DNA from: Segatella baroniae B14
GTDB taxonomy: Bacteria > Bacteroidota > Bacteroidia > Bacteroidales > Bacteroidaceae
Length of the DNA: 64,000 bases
Reading direction: 5' to 3'
Assembly (NCBI RefSeq): GCF_022024235.1
Contig: NZ_CP091799.1
Coordinates: 1,685,001 to 1,749,000, forward strand
Shown: piece by piece, positions 46,279 to 56,980 of the stretch
Numbering within the stretch: position 1 is the first letter of the stretch
How the letters are laid out: each line of letters begins with the position of its first letter
Position numbers and translations under genes: made by a program
The notes under the pieces: generated by a model
Database searches by the model: none
What the model saw: only the letters and a program-made list of their open reading frames with translations
Told to the model about the DNA's origin: nothing

Positions 46279-47526
46279 ATGAAAGAATTCGTAATATCAG
46301 AAGCCAAGGCTGAAACAGCTATTCTAGTTGGACTCATAACTCCAAACCAGAACGAGGAAAAGACTAAGGAATACCTTGACGAACTCGAATTTTTAGCAGA
46401 CACAGCTGGGGCTGTTACTGTAAAGCGATTTACGCAAAGAGTAAACGGACCAAGTCAAGTTACCTATGTAGGTAAAGGTAAACTTGAGGAAATCAAACAA
46501 TATATCAAAGACGAAGAGGATAACGAACGAGAAATTGGTATGGTTATCTTTGACGACGAACTTACAGCCAAACAAATTAGAAATATCGAAGGGGAGCTTG
46601 GCGTCAAGATATTGGATAGAACTTCACTTATCCTAGATATTTTTGCTATGCGTGCTCAGACAGCAAATGCTAAGACTCAAGTAGAACTTGCCCAACATCG
46701 CTATATGTTGCCACGTCTTCAACGCTTATGGACTCACTTGGAACGCCAAGGAGGTGGATCAGGTTCAGGTGGTGGTAAAGGTTCTGTTGGTCTACGTGGT
46801 CCTGGTGAAACCCAGTTAGAGATGGACCGTCGTATCATTTTACAACGTATCACTTTGCTCAAGAAGCGACTTGAAGAAATCGATCGTCAACAGTCTACAC
46901 AGCGTAAAAATCGAGGACGCCTCATCCGAGTAGCCTTGGTAGGATACACCAATGTAGGTAAATCAACTACCATGAATTTGTTGTCAAAAAGCGAAGTATT
47001 TGCCGAAAACAAATTATTTGCGACCCTTGATACTACCGTACGAAAAGTCGTTGTCAAGAATCTACCATTTCTATTGGCTGACACAGTTGGATTTATTCGT
47101 AAACTTCCTACAGATCTTGTAGATTCTTTCAAGAGTACACTTGACGAGACCCGAGAGGCAGACTTGTTAGTACACGTGGTAGATATTTCTCACCCTGACT
47201 TTGAGGAACAGATTAACGTTGTAGAACAGACACTAAAGGATATTGGTTGTACAGATAAACCTAGTATGATTGTTTTCAACAAGATTGACAATTATACATG
47301 GGTGGAAAAGGAAGAAGACGATTTAACACCTTCAACCAAGGAAAATATTAGTCTAGACGAATTAAAGAAGACTTGGATGGCTCGTATGCATGACAACTGC
47401 ATTTTCATTTCTGCCAAGACTAAGGAGAATGTCGATGAGTTTAGAGATATTCTGTACAAGAAAGTACGCGAGCTCCATGTTCAAAAATATCCTTACAACG
47501 ACTTTCTATATCCAGAAGTTGAATAA
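46279..47526 (+). CDS. hflX: GTPase HflX
   Basis: A 415-residue ribosome-associated GTPase, which splits stalled ribosomes under stress. The N-terminal HflX domain includes TVGKGKLEEI-like YVGKGKLEEIKQY, DRTSLILDIFAMRAQT, and the glycine-rich GGGSGSGGGKGSVGLRGPGETQLE linker region. The G domain has GYTNVGKST (G1), DTVGFIRKLP (G3) and NKID (G4), with SAK (G5). It is followed 33 bases later by a DUF4954 gene. Confidence 0.95.
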   Translation: MKEFVISEAKAETAILVGLITPNQNEEKTKEYLDELEFLADTAGAVTVKRFTQRVNGPSQVTYVGKGKLEEIKQYIKDEEDNEREIGMVIFDDELTAKQIRNIEGELGVKILDRTSLILDIFAMRAQTANAKTQVELAQHRYMLPRLQRLWTHLERQGGGSGSGGGKGSVGLRGPGETQLEMDRRIILQRITLLKKRLEEIDRQQSTQRKNRGRLIRVALVGYTNVGKSTTMNLLSKSEVFAENKLFATLDTTVRKVVVKNLPFLLADTVGFIRKLPTDLVDSFKSTLDETREADLLVHVVDISHPDFEEQINVVEQTLKDIGCTDKPSMIVFNKIDNYTWVEKEEDDLTPSTKENISLDELKKTWMARMHDNCIFISAKTKENVDEFRDILYKKVRELHVQKYPYNDFLYPEVE

Positions 47527-47559
47527 AAACGGATAGTCCCCAAGATAATATTGACGAAA

Positions 47560-49395
47560 ATGGACGAATATAGATCACTAACAGAAGAAGAAATACAAAT
47601 TCTTGAAAAACAAGGATGTATAGCAGAAGACTGGACAGCTATCAATGTTGCAGAAGATTTCAGTCCTCTCTATCTCAAGAATGTAGAATTCTCTGGAGAA
47701 ATATACTTGGGTGTCTTTGAAAAGAATATCACATTTGAAGATGGCTTTTCAAGACACAGTGGCATTCGTCATGCTATTCTTCGCGACGTAACAGTTGGAG
47801 ATAATTGCTTGATAGAAAATATTGGTGGTTATATCTATAATTATACCATCGGTGAAGATAGCATTCTCGTCAATATCGGCAAAATTAACACTTCCACAGA
47901 ATATACTTTCGGTAGAGGAAATATTATATCTGTAATCAACGAGTCTGATAACGGAAACACCATTCTTTTCGAAGGACTTACATCCAACATTGCAGCATTA
48001 ATGGTGAAGCATGCAGATGATAAGGAATTTAAATCGTCCATGTGGAAATTAGTCAGAAATGTCATTCAAAGCAACACACCCGAACGCGGAGAAATAGGCT
48101 ATGGAGTGAAGATTACGAATACCTTGGAGATTACCAATTCTATCATCATGGACCATTGCGAAGTTAATGGAGCTTCACGTATTTGTGAAACAACTTTATT
48201 CACCTATCCGATGGATGCAGATTCAGGAATATTCATTGGGAATGATGTCATTTTGGAAAACTGTATAGTTGTAGCTAATGCTTCCATTATGGATGGTGCC
48301 AAGATCAATAATTGTTTTGTTGGAGAAGCCTGTCATATTGGTAAAGGCGCATCAGCAGATAATTCTCTCTTTTTTGCCAATAGCTATCTTGATAACGGAG
48401 AGAGTTGTGCTGCATTCTGTGGACCTTTCACCGTTAGTCATCATAAGAGCACTTTACTTATCAGCGGACAATATTCCTTCTATAATGCAGGAAGTAACAC
48501 AAATTACAGCAATCATGCCTACAAAATGGGACCTATCCATTGGGGAATCATAGAACGTGGAAGCAAAACTGCCAGTGGAACACATATTCTATGGCCTGCT
48601 CAAATAGGAAGTTTCTCTATGTGCATGGGGAAAATACAAAATCATCCTTGCACCCTAGATTTACCTTTCAGCTATATCTTTGGTAGTAACGATAGCACTT
48701 ACTTGGCACCAGGAAGAAATATTACCACTGTAGGAACATATCGTGACATTTCAAAATGGCCAAAACGAGATATGCGCGTAAGAAGTGGAAAAAACAGCAT
48801 TATCAATTTCGACTGGCTCAATCCGACGACTATACAAGAATGTTGCCGAGGAAAAAAAGTTTTGGAAGATTTACGCACAGAACAAGGCGAGCACATGGCT
48901 AGCTATATCTATAAAGGTTGTAACATTCGTAATAAGTCATTAGAAAAAGGCATAAAATACTACGATTTAGCTATTAGGCTTTTTATTGGAGAAACACTTC
49001 AAAAACACTTGGATATCGATTTACCTTCTACAAGTATAGGCTCTGGCGAATGGAACGATTTAGCAGGCTTAATTTTACCAGAAGAGAAAGAACTGGAGCT
49101 TATTGACAATATCAAGAATGGCTGTATCACTAGCTATTCTGAATTACAGGAAGAAATGCAAAACATACATGCACATTATGAAGAATACAAATGGGCATGG
49201 GCATTCCGAATCATTCTAAGTTTCTATCACTTAGACACTATTGGACAAGAAGATATTATCCACATTCAACAAGATTACCAGCAAGCTCTGAATGAATGGA
49301 ATAATGCTATCAAATACGACGCTGAGAATGAATTCAAGATGGGCGATGTGGCCATCGAAACACTCAACGATTTTTTAAACAAACAAAAATACTAA
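47560..49395 (+). CDS. DUF4954 family protein with left-handed beta-helix repeats
   Basis: A 611-residue protein from ATG 47560, found mostly in Bacteroidetes. Residues about 60-330 contain hexapeptide-like repeats typical of left-handed beta-helices ([50 protein letters not shown]). A C-terminal helical part follows (about 440-611). Such folds occur in acyl- and nucleotidyl-transferases, but the active site is not evident and the function is unknown. It lies downstream of hflX and upstream of fumarase, all in one direction. Confidence 0.82.
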   Translation: MDEYRSLTEEEIQILEKQGCIAEDWTAINVAEDFSPLYLKNVEFSGEIYLGVFEKNITFEDGFSRHSGIRHAILRDVTVGDNCLIENIGGYIYNYTIGEDSILVNIGKINTSTEYTFGRGNIISVINESDNGNTILFEGLTSNIAALMVKHADDKEFKSSMWKLVRNVIQSNTPERGEIGYGVKITNTLEITNSIIMDHCEVNGASRICETTLFTYPMDADSGIFIGNDVILENCIVVANASIMDGAKINNCFVGEACHIGKGASADNSLFFANSYLDNGESCAAFCGPFTVSHHKSTLLISGQYSFYNAGSNTNYSNHAYKMGPIHWGIIERGSKTASGTHILWPAQIGSFSMCMGKIQNHPCTLDLPFSYIFGSNDSTYLAPGRNITTVGTYRDISKWPKRDMRVRSGKNSIINFDWLNPTTIQECCRGKKVLEDLRTEQGEHMASYIYKGCNIRNKSLEKGIKYYDLAIRLFIGETLQKHLDIDLPSTSIGSGEWNDLAGLILPEEKELELIDNIKNGCITSYSELQEEMQNIHAHYEEYKWAWAFRIILSFYHLDTIGQEDIIHIQQDYQQALNEWNNAIKYDAENEFKMGDVAIETLNDFLNKQKY

Positions 49396-49420
49396 CTTAT
49401 ATATAAAAAATAAAAACATT

Positions 49421-51079
49421 ATGGCAAAAGCACCAGATTTTAAGTATGCTCCTATGTTTCAAGTACAGAAGGACGATACTGAATATCGACTGATTTCAAA
49501 AGAAGGTGTATCAGTTGGTGAATTTGAAGGTAAAGAAATCTTAAAGGTAAGCAAAGAGGCACTCACCTTATTGGCACAGCAGGCATTCCACGATGCAGAA
49601 TTTATGCTTCGTCGTGAGCATAATCTGCAAGTTGCAAAAATTTTGAAAGATCCTGAAGCAACAGAGAATGATAAATACGTAGCTCTGACTATGCTTCGCA
49701 ATGCAGAAACAGCTGCTAAAGGTATTTTACCTTTCTGCCAGGATACAGGTACAGCCATTATCCATGCTGAAAAGGGACAGCAGGTTTGGACAGGCTTCGA
49801 AGATGAAGAAGCACTCGCTCGCGGTGTTTACAACACATATACACAGGAAAACCTTCGCTATTCACAAAATGCCCCTCTCAACATGTACGATGAGGTAAAT
49901 ACTCGTTGCAACCTTCCTGCTCAGATTGATATCGAAGCTACTGAAGGTGCAGAATATCGCTTTATTATGGTTGCTAAAGGTGGCGGTTCAGCTAACAAGA
50001 CTTACTTCTATCCAATGACTAAAGCTACCATTCAGAATGAGGGAACCCTCCTTCCATTCCTCGTTGAAGAAATGAAGCACTTAGGAACAGCTGCTTGTCC
50101 TCCATATCATATCGCTTTCGTTATCGGTGGTACTTCTGCTGAGAAAAACTTGCTCACCGTTAAACTTGCGTCCATTAAATATTATGATAATCTTCCTACT
50201 ACAGGAGATGAGACGGGCCGTGCTTTCCGTGATATTGATCTAGAGAATAAACTTCTTGAAGAGGCACATAAGATTGGTCTTGGAGCACAGTTTGGTGGTA
50301 AGTACCTAGCACACGATATCCGAGTTATCCGTTTGCCACGACATGGTGCAAGTTGTCCTATCGGTATGGGTGTAAGCTGCTCAGCAGACCGCAATATCAA
50401 GGGTAAAATCAATAAAGATGGTATCTGGCTGGAGAAGATGGATTCTAATCCTGGCGAACTAATTCCTGAAGAATATAGAAACCCAGGTGAAGGTGGCAAA
50501 GGTATCGAAATCGATCTCGACAAGGGTATCGATGCTGTTAGAGCCGAATTAACTAAATATCCTGTTTCAACTCGCGTCGTTTTGAAGGGTACTATTATCG
50601 TAGCTCGTGATATTGCACACGCTAAACTGAAAGCAAGATTAGATGCAGGTGAAGACTTACCAGCATATTTTAAGGATCATCCTATTCTTTATGCAGGACC
50701 TGCTAAAACTCCTGAAGGATATCCTTGTGGAAGTATGGGACCTACTACAGCTAACCGTATGGACCCTTATGTTGATGAATTCCAGGAACATGGCGGTAGT
50801 TTAGTTATGATTGCTAAAGGTAACCGTACGCAAGTAGTTACAGATGCTTGCAAAAAACATGGTGGTTTCTACCTTGGTACTATTGGTGGTGTAGCTGCTG
50901 TATTATCTCAGAGTAGCATCAAGAGCATCGAATGTGTAGAGTATCCAGAATTGGGTATGGAAGCCGTTTGGAAAATCAAAGTAGAAGACTTCCCAGCATT
51001 TATCCTCGTAGATGATAAGGGGCACGACTTCTTTAAGGAGCTTAAACCATGGGCACCTTGTGCAGGATGCAAGAAGTAA
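49421..51079 (+). CDS. Class I fumarate hydratase (iron-sulfur)
   Basis: A 552-residue class I fumarase (FumA/FumB type), which interconverts fumarate and malate. The alpha region carries [10 protein letters not shown] and [16 protein letters not shown], with [15 protein letters not shown] later; these hold the cluster cysteines. The beta region has [27 protein letters not shown]. The C-terminus ends with PCAGCKK. The oxygen-sensitive cluster fits an anaerobe using the reductive branch to succinate. A terminator follows. Confidence 0.95.
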   Translation: MAKAPDFKYAPMFQVQKDDTEYRLISKEGVSVGEFEGKEILKVSKEALTLLAQQAFHDAEFMLRREHNLQVAKILKDPEATENDKYVALTMLRNAETAAKGILPFCQDTGTAIIHAEKGQQVWTGFEDEEALARGVYNTYTQENLRYSQNAPLNMYDEVNTRCNLPAQIDIEATEGAEYRFIMVAKGGGSANKTYFYPMTKATIQNEGTLLPFLVEEMKHLGTAACPPYHIAFVIGGTSAEKNLLTVKLASIKYYDNLPTTGDETGRAFRDIDLENKLLEEAHKIGLGAQFGGKYLAHDIRVIRLPRHGASCPIGMGVSCSADRNIKGKINKDGIWLEKMDSNPGELIPEEYRNPGEGGKGIEIDLDKGIDAVRAELTKYPVSTRVVLKGTIIVARDIAHAKLKARLDAGEDLPAYFKDHPILYAGPAKTPEGYPCGSMGPTTANRMDPYVDEFQEHGGSLVMIAKGNRTQVVTDACKKHGGFYLGTIGGVAAVLSQSSIKSIECVEYPELGMEAVWKIKVEDFPAFILVDDKGHDFFKELKPWAPCAGCKK

Positions 51080-51110
51080 TATACTGACCATTTATCAACA
51101 AAATAATAGT

Positions 51111-51150
51111 GTCTCGAATCTGCAAATTGTCAGATTCGAGACTTTTTTTT
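51111..51150 (+). terminator. Terminator after fumarase
   Basis: GTCTCGAATCTG pairs with CAGATTCGAGAC around CAAATTGT, then eight Ts. Confidence 0.92.
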
Positions 51151-51159
51151 ATGTATAAT

Positions 51160-51190
51160 TTTGCTATATCCGTTTTTTGAAGTACCTTTG
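51160..51190 (+). promoter_or_regulatory. Promoter of the thiamine operon
   Basis: TTTG (51160-51163), 19 bases, TACCTTTG (51183-51190): a full consensus just upstream of the riboswitch. Confidence 0.78.
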
Positions 51191-51205
51191 TACACGTATA
51201 CAGAT

Positions 51206-51295
51206 GTATAAGGGGGTGCTTGGGCGATTGCCCTTGCTGAGAATATACCCAACAACCTGATCCGGATAATGCCGGCGTAGGTAGGACTACCCTCA
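51206..51295 (+). promoter_or_regulatory. TPP (thiamine pyrophosphate) riboswitch
   Basis: The THI-box is clear: GGGGGTGCTTGG at the start, CTGAGAATATACCC in the pyrimidine-sensing helix, and ACCTGATCCGGATAATGCCGG, GTAGGTA at the end. It lies in the leader of a TonB receptor, PnuT and thiamine pyrophosphokinase operon. TPP binding should repress expression. I see no separate terminator stem, so translational control by hiding the start is more likely. Confidence 0.95.
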
Positions 51296-51321
51296 TTTTT
51301 TAATGTTTATAAAACTACAAG

Positions 51322-53682
51322 ATGAAAAAGATTGTATTGTTTTCAGCCACACTTATTAGTGTAGCTGGAGCAAATGCACAGACTCACCTAGACACAACTA
51401 AGATTCATCAATTAGAAGATGTTGTGGTCAAAGGTGTCCGTGCTCAAGAAAATGCGCCATTTGCGATGGCTGATTTCAAGAAAAGCGATTTACAAAATTT
51501 TTCCAAATCAGGAAAAGAACTTCCATTCCTGTTTGCAAATACACCTGGTATTTTAGCCTGGAGCGAGAACGGACTTGGAATTGGAACTACTTATATGCGC
51601 ATTCGCGGAGCTGCAGGTAGTCGTATTAATGTAACTTTAGATGGCGTCTCTCTGAATTCTCCTGAAGACCAAACTGTTTTTTGGGTTAATATGAATTCTT
51701 ATGGTTCTCTCTTAGGTTCTGCACAGATTCTACGTGGTATCGGTTCCTCTACGAATGGTGATGGCGCTTTTGGTGGTACCATTTCTTTGGCAACAGCAAC
51801 ACCTAACTTTGAGCCATCAGCTGAAGTTACAGGCTCTTTTGGCTCATACAACACCTACCATGCTGGTGTTAATTTCTCTACAGGATTGCTTTGGAATCAT
51901 CTCATTTTTGATGGTGCTTATCATGAGACAGCAACTGATGGATACCTTCATGGCACATCTGGTCGCTCGGGGTCTTACTATGGTGGCCTCACTTATATCG
52001 GTCATAATTTCCAAATTAAATATAAGAATATCGGAAACTTCGAAAAGACAGGTCAAGCTTGGAATGGTGTTACAGCTGGCAATGACGATTACAGTATGAA
52101 TAGCTATATGGGCATAAAGACCTATGAGGATATGTATAACCTAGGCTTGGGCAAGTTCAATAGCCTCTATGAGAGTTTCACTCCTGATTGGGAAGGCGGA
52201 TATACCATCAACAGATACCAATTAGAGGATGGTACTTTCTGGGATAAAGCAACTGATAATTTCTATCAGAATCACAATATTTTATCAGTAACTTGGAATT
52301 CCTCTACCCACTGGTCACACAGTGCCGCTTTACACTATACCTACGGACATGGCTATTATAAGGAATTCCGTTCAAACAATAAGTTTGAAAAATTTGGAAT
52401 GTATGCTACCTCTAAAGATGACAATAGTTTCGTTAAGAAATCTGATTTCATCCGCCGTAAAGGTATGACTCAACATACTTATGGTATTGTATACAATGCT
52501 AACTATAAGGATAAAAATTGGGACATCGTAGGTGGAGTAAACTTACAACAATTCCGCGCCAACCATTTTGGATATATCGACTACATTAAAAATAAATCAA
52601 ATTTAAATATCCAAAAGCCTTATAGCGACAACAAGTACTATAATTCTGACGCACACAAATATGACTATTCTGTATTTGCAAAGGCTAATTACCACATCAA
52701 CTCGATGTGGGATATATTTGCCGACTTACAGTATAGACACATTGATTATAAGACTAACGGTCTCAATGATAAGTTTTATAAAGTCATCAATAGTAATACC
52801 TATAAAAATCAGGAACTGAACATTGACAAGAAATATGATTTCTTTAATCCAAAAGCTGGTATTAGCTTTCATCAGAATGGACACAAGGCGTATTTCTCTA
52901 TAGCTTATGCTGGTCGTGAACCAGAACGCAACAACTTCACTGATAATGGTTCATATCCAGCACCAAAGCCAGAGCATATGCTCGATTTTGAACTAGGTTA
53001 TCAGTTCTCTGGTAACAACTGGAATGCTGGTGCTAATTTATACTATATGAATTACGATAACCAGTTTGTGCAGACGGGAGCCAAAAGTGATATTGGCGAA
53101 AATTTAACAACCAATATCAAGAAAAGTTACCGTATAGGTATCGAACTCTCTGCTGATTGGAGTCCGGTAAAATGGTTTACAATCGCAGGTAATGCAGCTT
53201 TGTCACAAAACAAAATCAAAGATTTTGATGAAGTAGTTGAAACATATGATGAAAACTGGGTAGAACAGCCTTCAACGACTATACACTATGACAATTCTAC
53301 CTTATCGTTCTCACCATCAACCATACTTAACGGCTTCCTCAATTTCCATTACCAAGGCATAAGTGCAGTTTGGCATACCAATTTTGTAAGCCGCCAGTAT
53401 ATGGATAATAGCGAGAATAAGGATAGATCGCTTCCAAGCTATTCCCAGACAAATATCAACCTGAAATATACTCACCATATGAGCAAACACATCATGGGTA
53501 TGAAGGAAGTTGTCTTCGGCATTGACCTAAATAATATCTTTAATCGTCATTATGCAGCAAGCGGCTGGGCTTATTCAGCTATCGTAGGCAAAGACTATCC
53601 CGCTGACAACCGCTACTACCTGCTAGGTTATGTACCTATGGCAGGCTTTAATATGATGGGTAATATTACATTACGTTTCTAA
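51322..53682 (+). CDS. TonB-dependent receptor for thiamine (riboswitch-controlled)
   Basis: A 786-residue outer-membrane receptor with a signal peptide (1-19). The plug domain begins LEDVVVKGVRAQENAPFAMADF and contains NTPGILAWSENGLGIGTTYMRIRGAAGSRINVTLDGVSLN. The barrel ends in GNITLRF with the terminal Phe. No SusD partner or DUF4480-like extension is present, unlike glycan receptors. Because a TPP riboswitch precedes it and PnuT and thiamine pyrophosphokinase follow, thiamine or a derivative is the likely ligand, as proposed for this operon type in Bacteroidetes. Confidence 0.92.
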   Translation: MKKIVLFSATLISVAGANAQTHLDTTKIHQLEDVVVKGVRAQENAPFAMADFKKSDLQNFSKSGKELPFLFANTPGILAWSENGLGIGTTYMRIRGAAGSRINVTLDGVSLNSPEDQTVFWVNMNSYGSLLGSAQILRGIGSSTNGDGAFGGTISLATATPNFEPSAEVTGSFGSYNTYHAGVNFSTGLLWNHLIFDGAYHETATDGYLHGTSGRSGSYYGGLTYIGHNFQIKYKNIGNFEKTGQAWNGVTAGNDDYSMNSYMGIKTYEDMYNLGLGKFNSLYESFTPDWEGGYTINRYQLEDGTFWDKATDNFYQNHNILSVTWNSSTHWSHSAALHYTYGHGYYKEFRSNNKFEKFGMYATSKDDNSFVKKSDFIRRKGMTQHTYGIVYNANYKDKNWDIVGGVNLQQFRANHFGYIDYIKNKSNLNIQKPYSDNKYYNSDAHKYDYSVFAKANYHINSMWDIFADLQYRHIDYKTNGLNDKFYKVINSNTYKNQELNIDKKYDFFNPKAGISFHQNGHKAYFSIAYAGREPERNNFTDNGSYPAPKPEHMLDFELGYQFSGNNWNAGANLYYMNYDNQFVQTGAKSDIGENLTTNIKKSYRIGIELSADWSPVKWFTIAGNAALSQNKIKDFDEVVETYDENWVEQPSTTIHYDNSTLSFSPSTILNGFLNFHYQGISAVWHTNFVSRQYMDNSENKDRSLPSYSQTNINLKYTHHMSKHIMGMKEVVFGIDLNNIFNRHYAASGWAYSAIVGKDYPADNRYYLLGYVPMAGFNMMGNITLRF

Positions 53683-54264
53683 ATGGAAAAATTTCTAATA
53701 GACCATTGGATGGATATATTAGGTACCCTTACAGGCCTCATCTATGTCTATCAAGAATATAAAGCTAGTATTTACTTATGGATCACCGGCATTATTATGC
53801 CAGTGATCTATATTTTTGTGTATTACGAAGCGGGATTATTTGCCGACTTCGGTATGAGTATTTACTATACTTTAGCAGCAATCTATGGATTTGTTGCATG
53901 GAAACTATTTAGCAACAAAGAACATAAAGAGGTACCTATTACTCACATCCCGAAAAGATATATTCTACCTACCATCATTGCATTTTGCGCACTTTGGGTA
54001 GGAATCTACCTTATCCTCATTCATTTCACCAATAGTAATGTTCCCATACTCGATAGTCTGGGAAATGCATTAAGCATCATCGGACTCTGGGCACTAGCTC
54101 GAAAATATCTGGAACAATGGTGGATATGGATTGTAGCCGACATAGAATTATCCCTACTCTATCTGTACAAAGGTCTATTCTTTACAGGTGGCTTATATAT
54201 ATTATACGTCATCATTTCATTTGCAGGAATATGTAAGTGGAAAAAAATAATGGCAACTCAATAA
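53683..54264 (+). CDS. pnuT: PnuT-type thiamine transporter (PnuC family)
   Basis: A 193-residue inner-membrane protein with about seven hydrophobic segments. The family pattern is seen: GTLTGLIYVYQEYKASIYLWITGII, YGFVAWKLF and the conserved WIWIVADIELSLLYLYKGL. PnuC relatives facilitate uptake of vitamins; the thiamine form is named PnuT. It starts immediately after the receptor stop and overlaps the next gene by 28 bases. Confidence 0.9.
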   Translation: MEKFLIDHWMDILGTLTGLIYVYQEYKASIYLWITGIIMPVIYIFVYYEAGLFADFGMSIYYTLAAIYGFVAWKLFSNKEHKEVPITHIPKRYILPTIIAFCALWVGIYLILIHFTNSNVPILDSLGNALSIIGLWALARKYLEQWWIWIVADIELSLLYLYKGLFFTGGLYILYVIISFAGICKWKKIMATQ

Positions 54265-54923
54265 ATATCAGCTCTATGATTTTTCCTCTCATAACAGAAA
54301 GCTATCATCCGGAAGCCGTAATCATTGCAGGTGGCGACTATCCTACTCACCCCATCCCATTGGCTTTATTACGACATGCTAAATTTGTATGTTGTTGCGA
54401 TGGAACTGCTCAGACCTATATCGAACATGGTTACATCCCCCATGCTATCGTTGGGGATGGAGACTCGCTAACAGAAGAGTTCAAAACAAAATATCAGTCT
54501 ATATTTCATCATATTAGTGAACAGGAAGACAATGACCTTACCAAAGCCACACGATACTGTATGGCTAAAGGATATACGTCTATCTGTTATTTAGGAGCCA
54601 CAGGTAAACGAGAAGATCATACTTTAGGCAATATCAGCCTTTTGATTCGTTATATGCATGCTTTTCATATTCAGGCTACCATGGTTACCGACCATGGATA
54701 TTTTACTCCTGCAGAAGGAAAAAATCAGTTTGAATCTTTCCGTGGACAACAGATTAGTATTTTCAATTTTGGATGTACCACACTTTATAGTGAAGGATGC
54801 AAATGGAATACTTACGCTTTTAATGAACTATGGCAAGGTACACTGAATGAAGCTATAGGCGACACTATTACATTTGAAGGAAATGGAAAATACTTAGTAT
54901 ATCGTACTTTCAATTCCAAATAA
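54237..54923 (+). CDS. Thiamine pyrophosphokinase
   Basis: A 228-residue enzyme that converts thiamine to TPP. Family blocks are AVIIAGGDYPTHPIPL, FVCCCDGTAQ, AIVGDGDSL, EQEDNDLTKATRYCMAKG and GATGKREDHTLGN. The first 20 codons overlap the end of pnuT by 28 bases, so the true start may be the later Met14 (MIFPLITESYHPEA). It completes the salvage route: outer-membrane uptake, inner-membrane uptake, pyrophosphorylation. Confidence 0.93.
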   Translation: MEKNNGNSINISSMIFPLITESYHPEAVIIAGGDYPTHPIPLALLRHAKFVCCCDGTAQTYIEHGYIPHAIVGDGDSLTEEFKTKYQSIFHHISEQEDNDLTKATRYCMAKGYTSICYLGATGKREDHTLGNISLLIRYMHAFHIQATMVTDHGYFTPAEGKNQFESFRGQQISIFNFGCTTLYSEGCKWNTYAFNELWQGTLNEAIGDTITFEGNGKYLVYRTFNSK

Positions 54924-55038
54924 TATACATTTTTTGTGCTCAAGAACATGGAAAATCAATACATACGTAATCATGTCCACTTTTCGCAGTGAGACCTTGT
55001 CTGAAACTCGTAAGCTTTGAATATTTTCTTGCAGAATC

Positions 55039-55080
55039 AAATAAAGCCATTGTCAAAAGGCAGTGGCTTTATTTTTTTTT
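55039..55080 (+). terminator. Terminator after the thiamine operon
   Basis: AATAAAGCCA pairs with TGGCTTTATT around a 14-base loop and is followed by nine Ts. It abuts the next promoter. Confidence 0.85.
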
Positions 55081-55081
55081 G

Positions 55082-55089
55082 TACCTTTG
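55082..55089 (+). promoter_or_regulatory. -7 element of the rhaM promoter
   Basis: TACCTTTG matches TAnnTTTG, 31 bases before the ATG. The preceding terminator occupies the spacer; no TTTG -33. Confidence 0.5.
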
Positions 55090-55120
55090 TGTCAACCTAA
55101 ATAACTATAAAATTAAAAAC

Positions 55121-55438
55121 ATGAAAAGATTTGCCTTTAAAATGTATTTAAAACCTGGATGCGAAAAAGAATATGCAAAAAGACATGCTGCAATCTGGCC
55201 TGAGTTAAAACAAATGATTAAAGATGCAGGTGTAAATAACTACAGTATTTTCTGGGATAAAGAAACTAATCTCCTCTTTGCCTATCAAGAATGCAGTAAA
55301 GAGACCAATAGTCAGGATACCACTGATATAGACCCCATTACACAGAAATGGTGGGATATGATGGCCGATATTATGGATACAAATCCTGATAATAGTCCTA
55401 TAAGTATACCAATGGAAGAGGTTTTCCACATGGACTAA
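55121..55438 (+). CDS. rhaM: L-rhamnose mutarotase
   Basis: A 105-residue enzyme from ATG 55121 that interconverts rhamnose anomers. Typical features: KRFAFKMYLKPGCEKEYAKRHAAIWPELKQMIKDAGV with the active His, NYSIFWDKETNLLFAYQE, and the final WWDMMADIMDTNPDNSP...EEVFHMD. The upstream in-frame extension to 54989 precedes the promoter and is not coding. The other rhamnose genes are not here; it may work on free rhamnose from pectin. Confidence 0.93.
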   Translation: MKRFAFKMYLKPGCEKEYAKRHAAIWPELKQMIKDAGVNNYSIFWDKETNLLFAYQECSKETNSQDTTDIDPITQKWWDMMADIMDTNPDNSPISIPMEEVFHMD

Positions 55439-55443
55439 ATAAA

Positions 55444-55480
55444 ATAAAAACTCCAAAACCGTAAGATTTGGAGTTTTTAT
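55444..55480. terminator. Bidirectional terminator between rhaM and dnaA
   Basis: ATAAAAACTCCAAA pairs with TTTGGAGTTTTTAT around CCGTAAGA, with A and T runs at both ends. Confidence 0.88.
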
Positions 55481-55481
55481 T

Positions 55482-56891
55482 TTATTTTTTAAGTTTAAAA
55501 GAATTCTCTATACTTTGAATTTCATCAAAGAACTTCTTATCCGTTTTAAGACGAGTTTCCACCTGATTACAACTATGCACCACCGTAGAATGGTCTCGCT
55601 TTCCTACCAACATACCAATACGTGATGCCGGCATCTTTGTATATTTTTGACAAAGATACATAGAAACCTGACGAGCTATTACGTATTCACGTTTCCGGCT
55701 TCGGCTATTAATATTAGTGGATGTCACATTATAGTGATTACATACTTGCTCCAATATATCATCCACCGTTAATGGTCGATCATCGACTTTTACAGCACGC
55801 TCTATACAGCGTTTTGCCAACTTGATATCAATTTTACTATTATATACAATACTGTAAGCTAACAGCTGATTGATAGTACCTTGCAAGTCACGAACACTAC
55901 AGTTAGCATTCTGAGCTATATAAGTCAGAACATCATCATGAATATCCAAGCCATCTCGCCGCATTTTGTGCTTCATAATATCAATACACAACTGTACATT
56001 TGGCTTTTCCATCTCGGCTATCAAACCGCAAGAGAAACGAGTCAACATACGATCAGGCATACCCGTCAAAGAAACAGGAGGTCGATCACAAGCCAGGATA
56101 ATACGCTTATTATTTCTGAAAAGATGATTGAAGATATGGAAGAACGTCTCTAAAGTTTTAGTTTTCCCCATCCATTCCTGCACATCATCAATAATCAAGG
56201 TATCAATAGTCTGATAGAAAGCTATAAAATCATTGGTATGATTTTCAAGCACAGCCTGTGTATATTGCACAGAAAACAGTTTGGCACTGATATACAACAC
56301 ACGAGAATCAGGATACAGTTTCTTAATTTTTAATCCGATAGCATTCACTAGATGCGTCTTTCCACATCCAGAAGGACCATAAATAAAGAATGGATTAAAC
56401 TGTGAATTGTATGGATGTTCAGCTATAGAGACACCAACAGTACGAGTCAGTTTATTACTCTCTCCCTCCAAATAATTATCAAATGTTAATCGATTATTCA
56501 GATGAGAAGGAATATCCTGAGGTTTGGCTGCATCCGAAACGGAAGGAGCTTGATTAGTTTCTAAACTCGATTGAGGCTTAGGAGCCTGATCTGAAGGATC
56601 GGCCTCTATATTTTGTGTCGTCGGTGGATTTTTTACAACAACAACACGATAATTAAGCCGTACACCTTGCCCAAAGGTACGCGTCAACACTTTGGTTAAT
56701 AAATCAACATAGTTAGCTTCCAAATACTCATAAAAAAAAGTACTTGGAATATTTAGCAATAATGTCTTCGTTGCTTGATTATACGATTCAAAGACTATTG
56801 GCTTAAACCATGTATTATATTGCTCTAAGGTAACATTCTCAGCTATGAGTGTAAGACTGTTGTCCCAAAGAGCTTTAGGACTTACCTGCAT
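55482..56891 (-). CDS. dnaA: Chromosomal replication initiator DnaA
   Basis: A 469-residue AAA+ initiator. N-terminal domain I (ALWDNSLTLIAENVTLEQYNTWFKPI), a variable linker (90-130), Walker A GPSGCGKT (172-179), Walker B DTLIIDDVQEW, sensor I block RIILACDRPP, and domain IV with SRKREYVIARQVSMYLCQ plus GKRDHSTVVHSCNQV for DnaA-box binding. Length is normal. It has a full promoter. No dnaN or recF is next to it, so gene order differs from the standard bacterial origin region. Confidence 0.97.
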   Translation of the reverse strand: MQVSPKALWDNSLTLIAENVTLEQYNTWFKPIVFESYNQATKTLLLNIPSTFFYEYLEANYVDLLTKVLTRTFGQGVRLNYRVVVVKNPPTTQNIEADPSDQAPKPQSSLETNQAPSVSDAAKPQDIPSHLNNRLTFDNYLEGESNKLTRTVGVSIAEHPYNSQFNPFFIYGPSGCGKTHLVNAIGLKIKKLYPDSRVLYISAKLFSVQYTQAVLENHTNDFIAFYQTIDTLIIDDVQEWMGKTKTLETFFHIFNHLFRNNKRIILACDRPPVSLTGMPDRMLTRFSCGLIAEMEKPNVQLCIDIMKHKMRRDGLDIHDDVLTYIAQNANCSVRDLQGTINQLLAYSIVYNSKIDIKLAKRCIERAVKVDDRPLTVDDILEQVCNHYNVTSTNINSRSRKREYVIARQVSMYLCQKYTKMPASRIGMLVGKRDHSTVVHSCNQVETRLKTDKKFFDEIQSIENSFKLKK

Positions 56892-56948
56892 TTATTAAAT
56901 TTAAGTGTTAAACATGCCAAACGGCATTATTTCTTACTATTGCGACTG

Positions 56949-56980
56949 CAAAATTACGAAAGTTTTTAGACATAAACAAA
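56949..56980 (-). promoter_or_regulatory. dnaA promoter
   Basis: On the minus strand TTTG (56980-56977), 20 bases, TAATTTTG (56956-56949), 58 bases before the ATG. Confidence 0.78.

Noticed and set aside
54924..55038. Possible small RNA after the thiamine operon
   Set aside because: A terminator exists, but no promoter of the TTTG/TAnnTTTG type is seen before it; it fits read-through from the operon.
54989..55120. N-terminal extension of the rhamnose mutarotase frame
   Set aside because: It runs through a terminator and the -7 element; the family start is ATG 55121.
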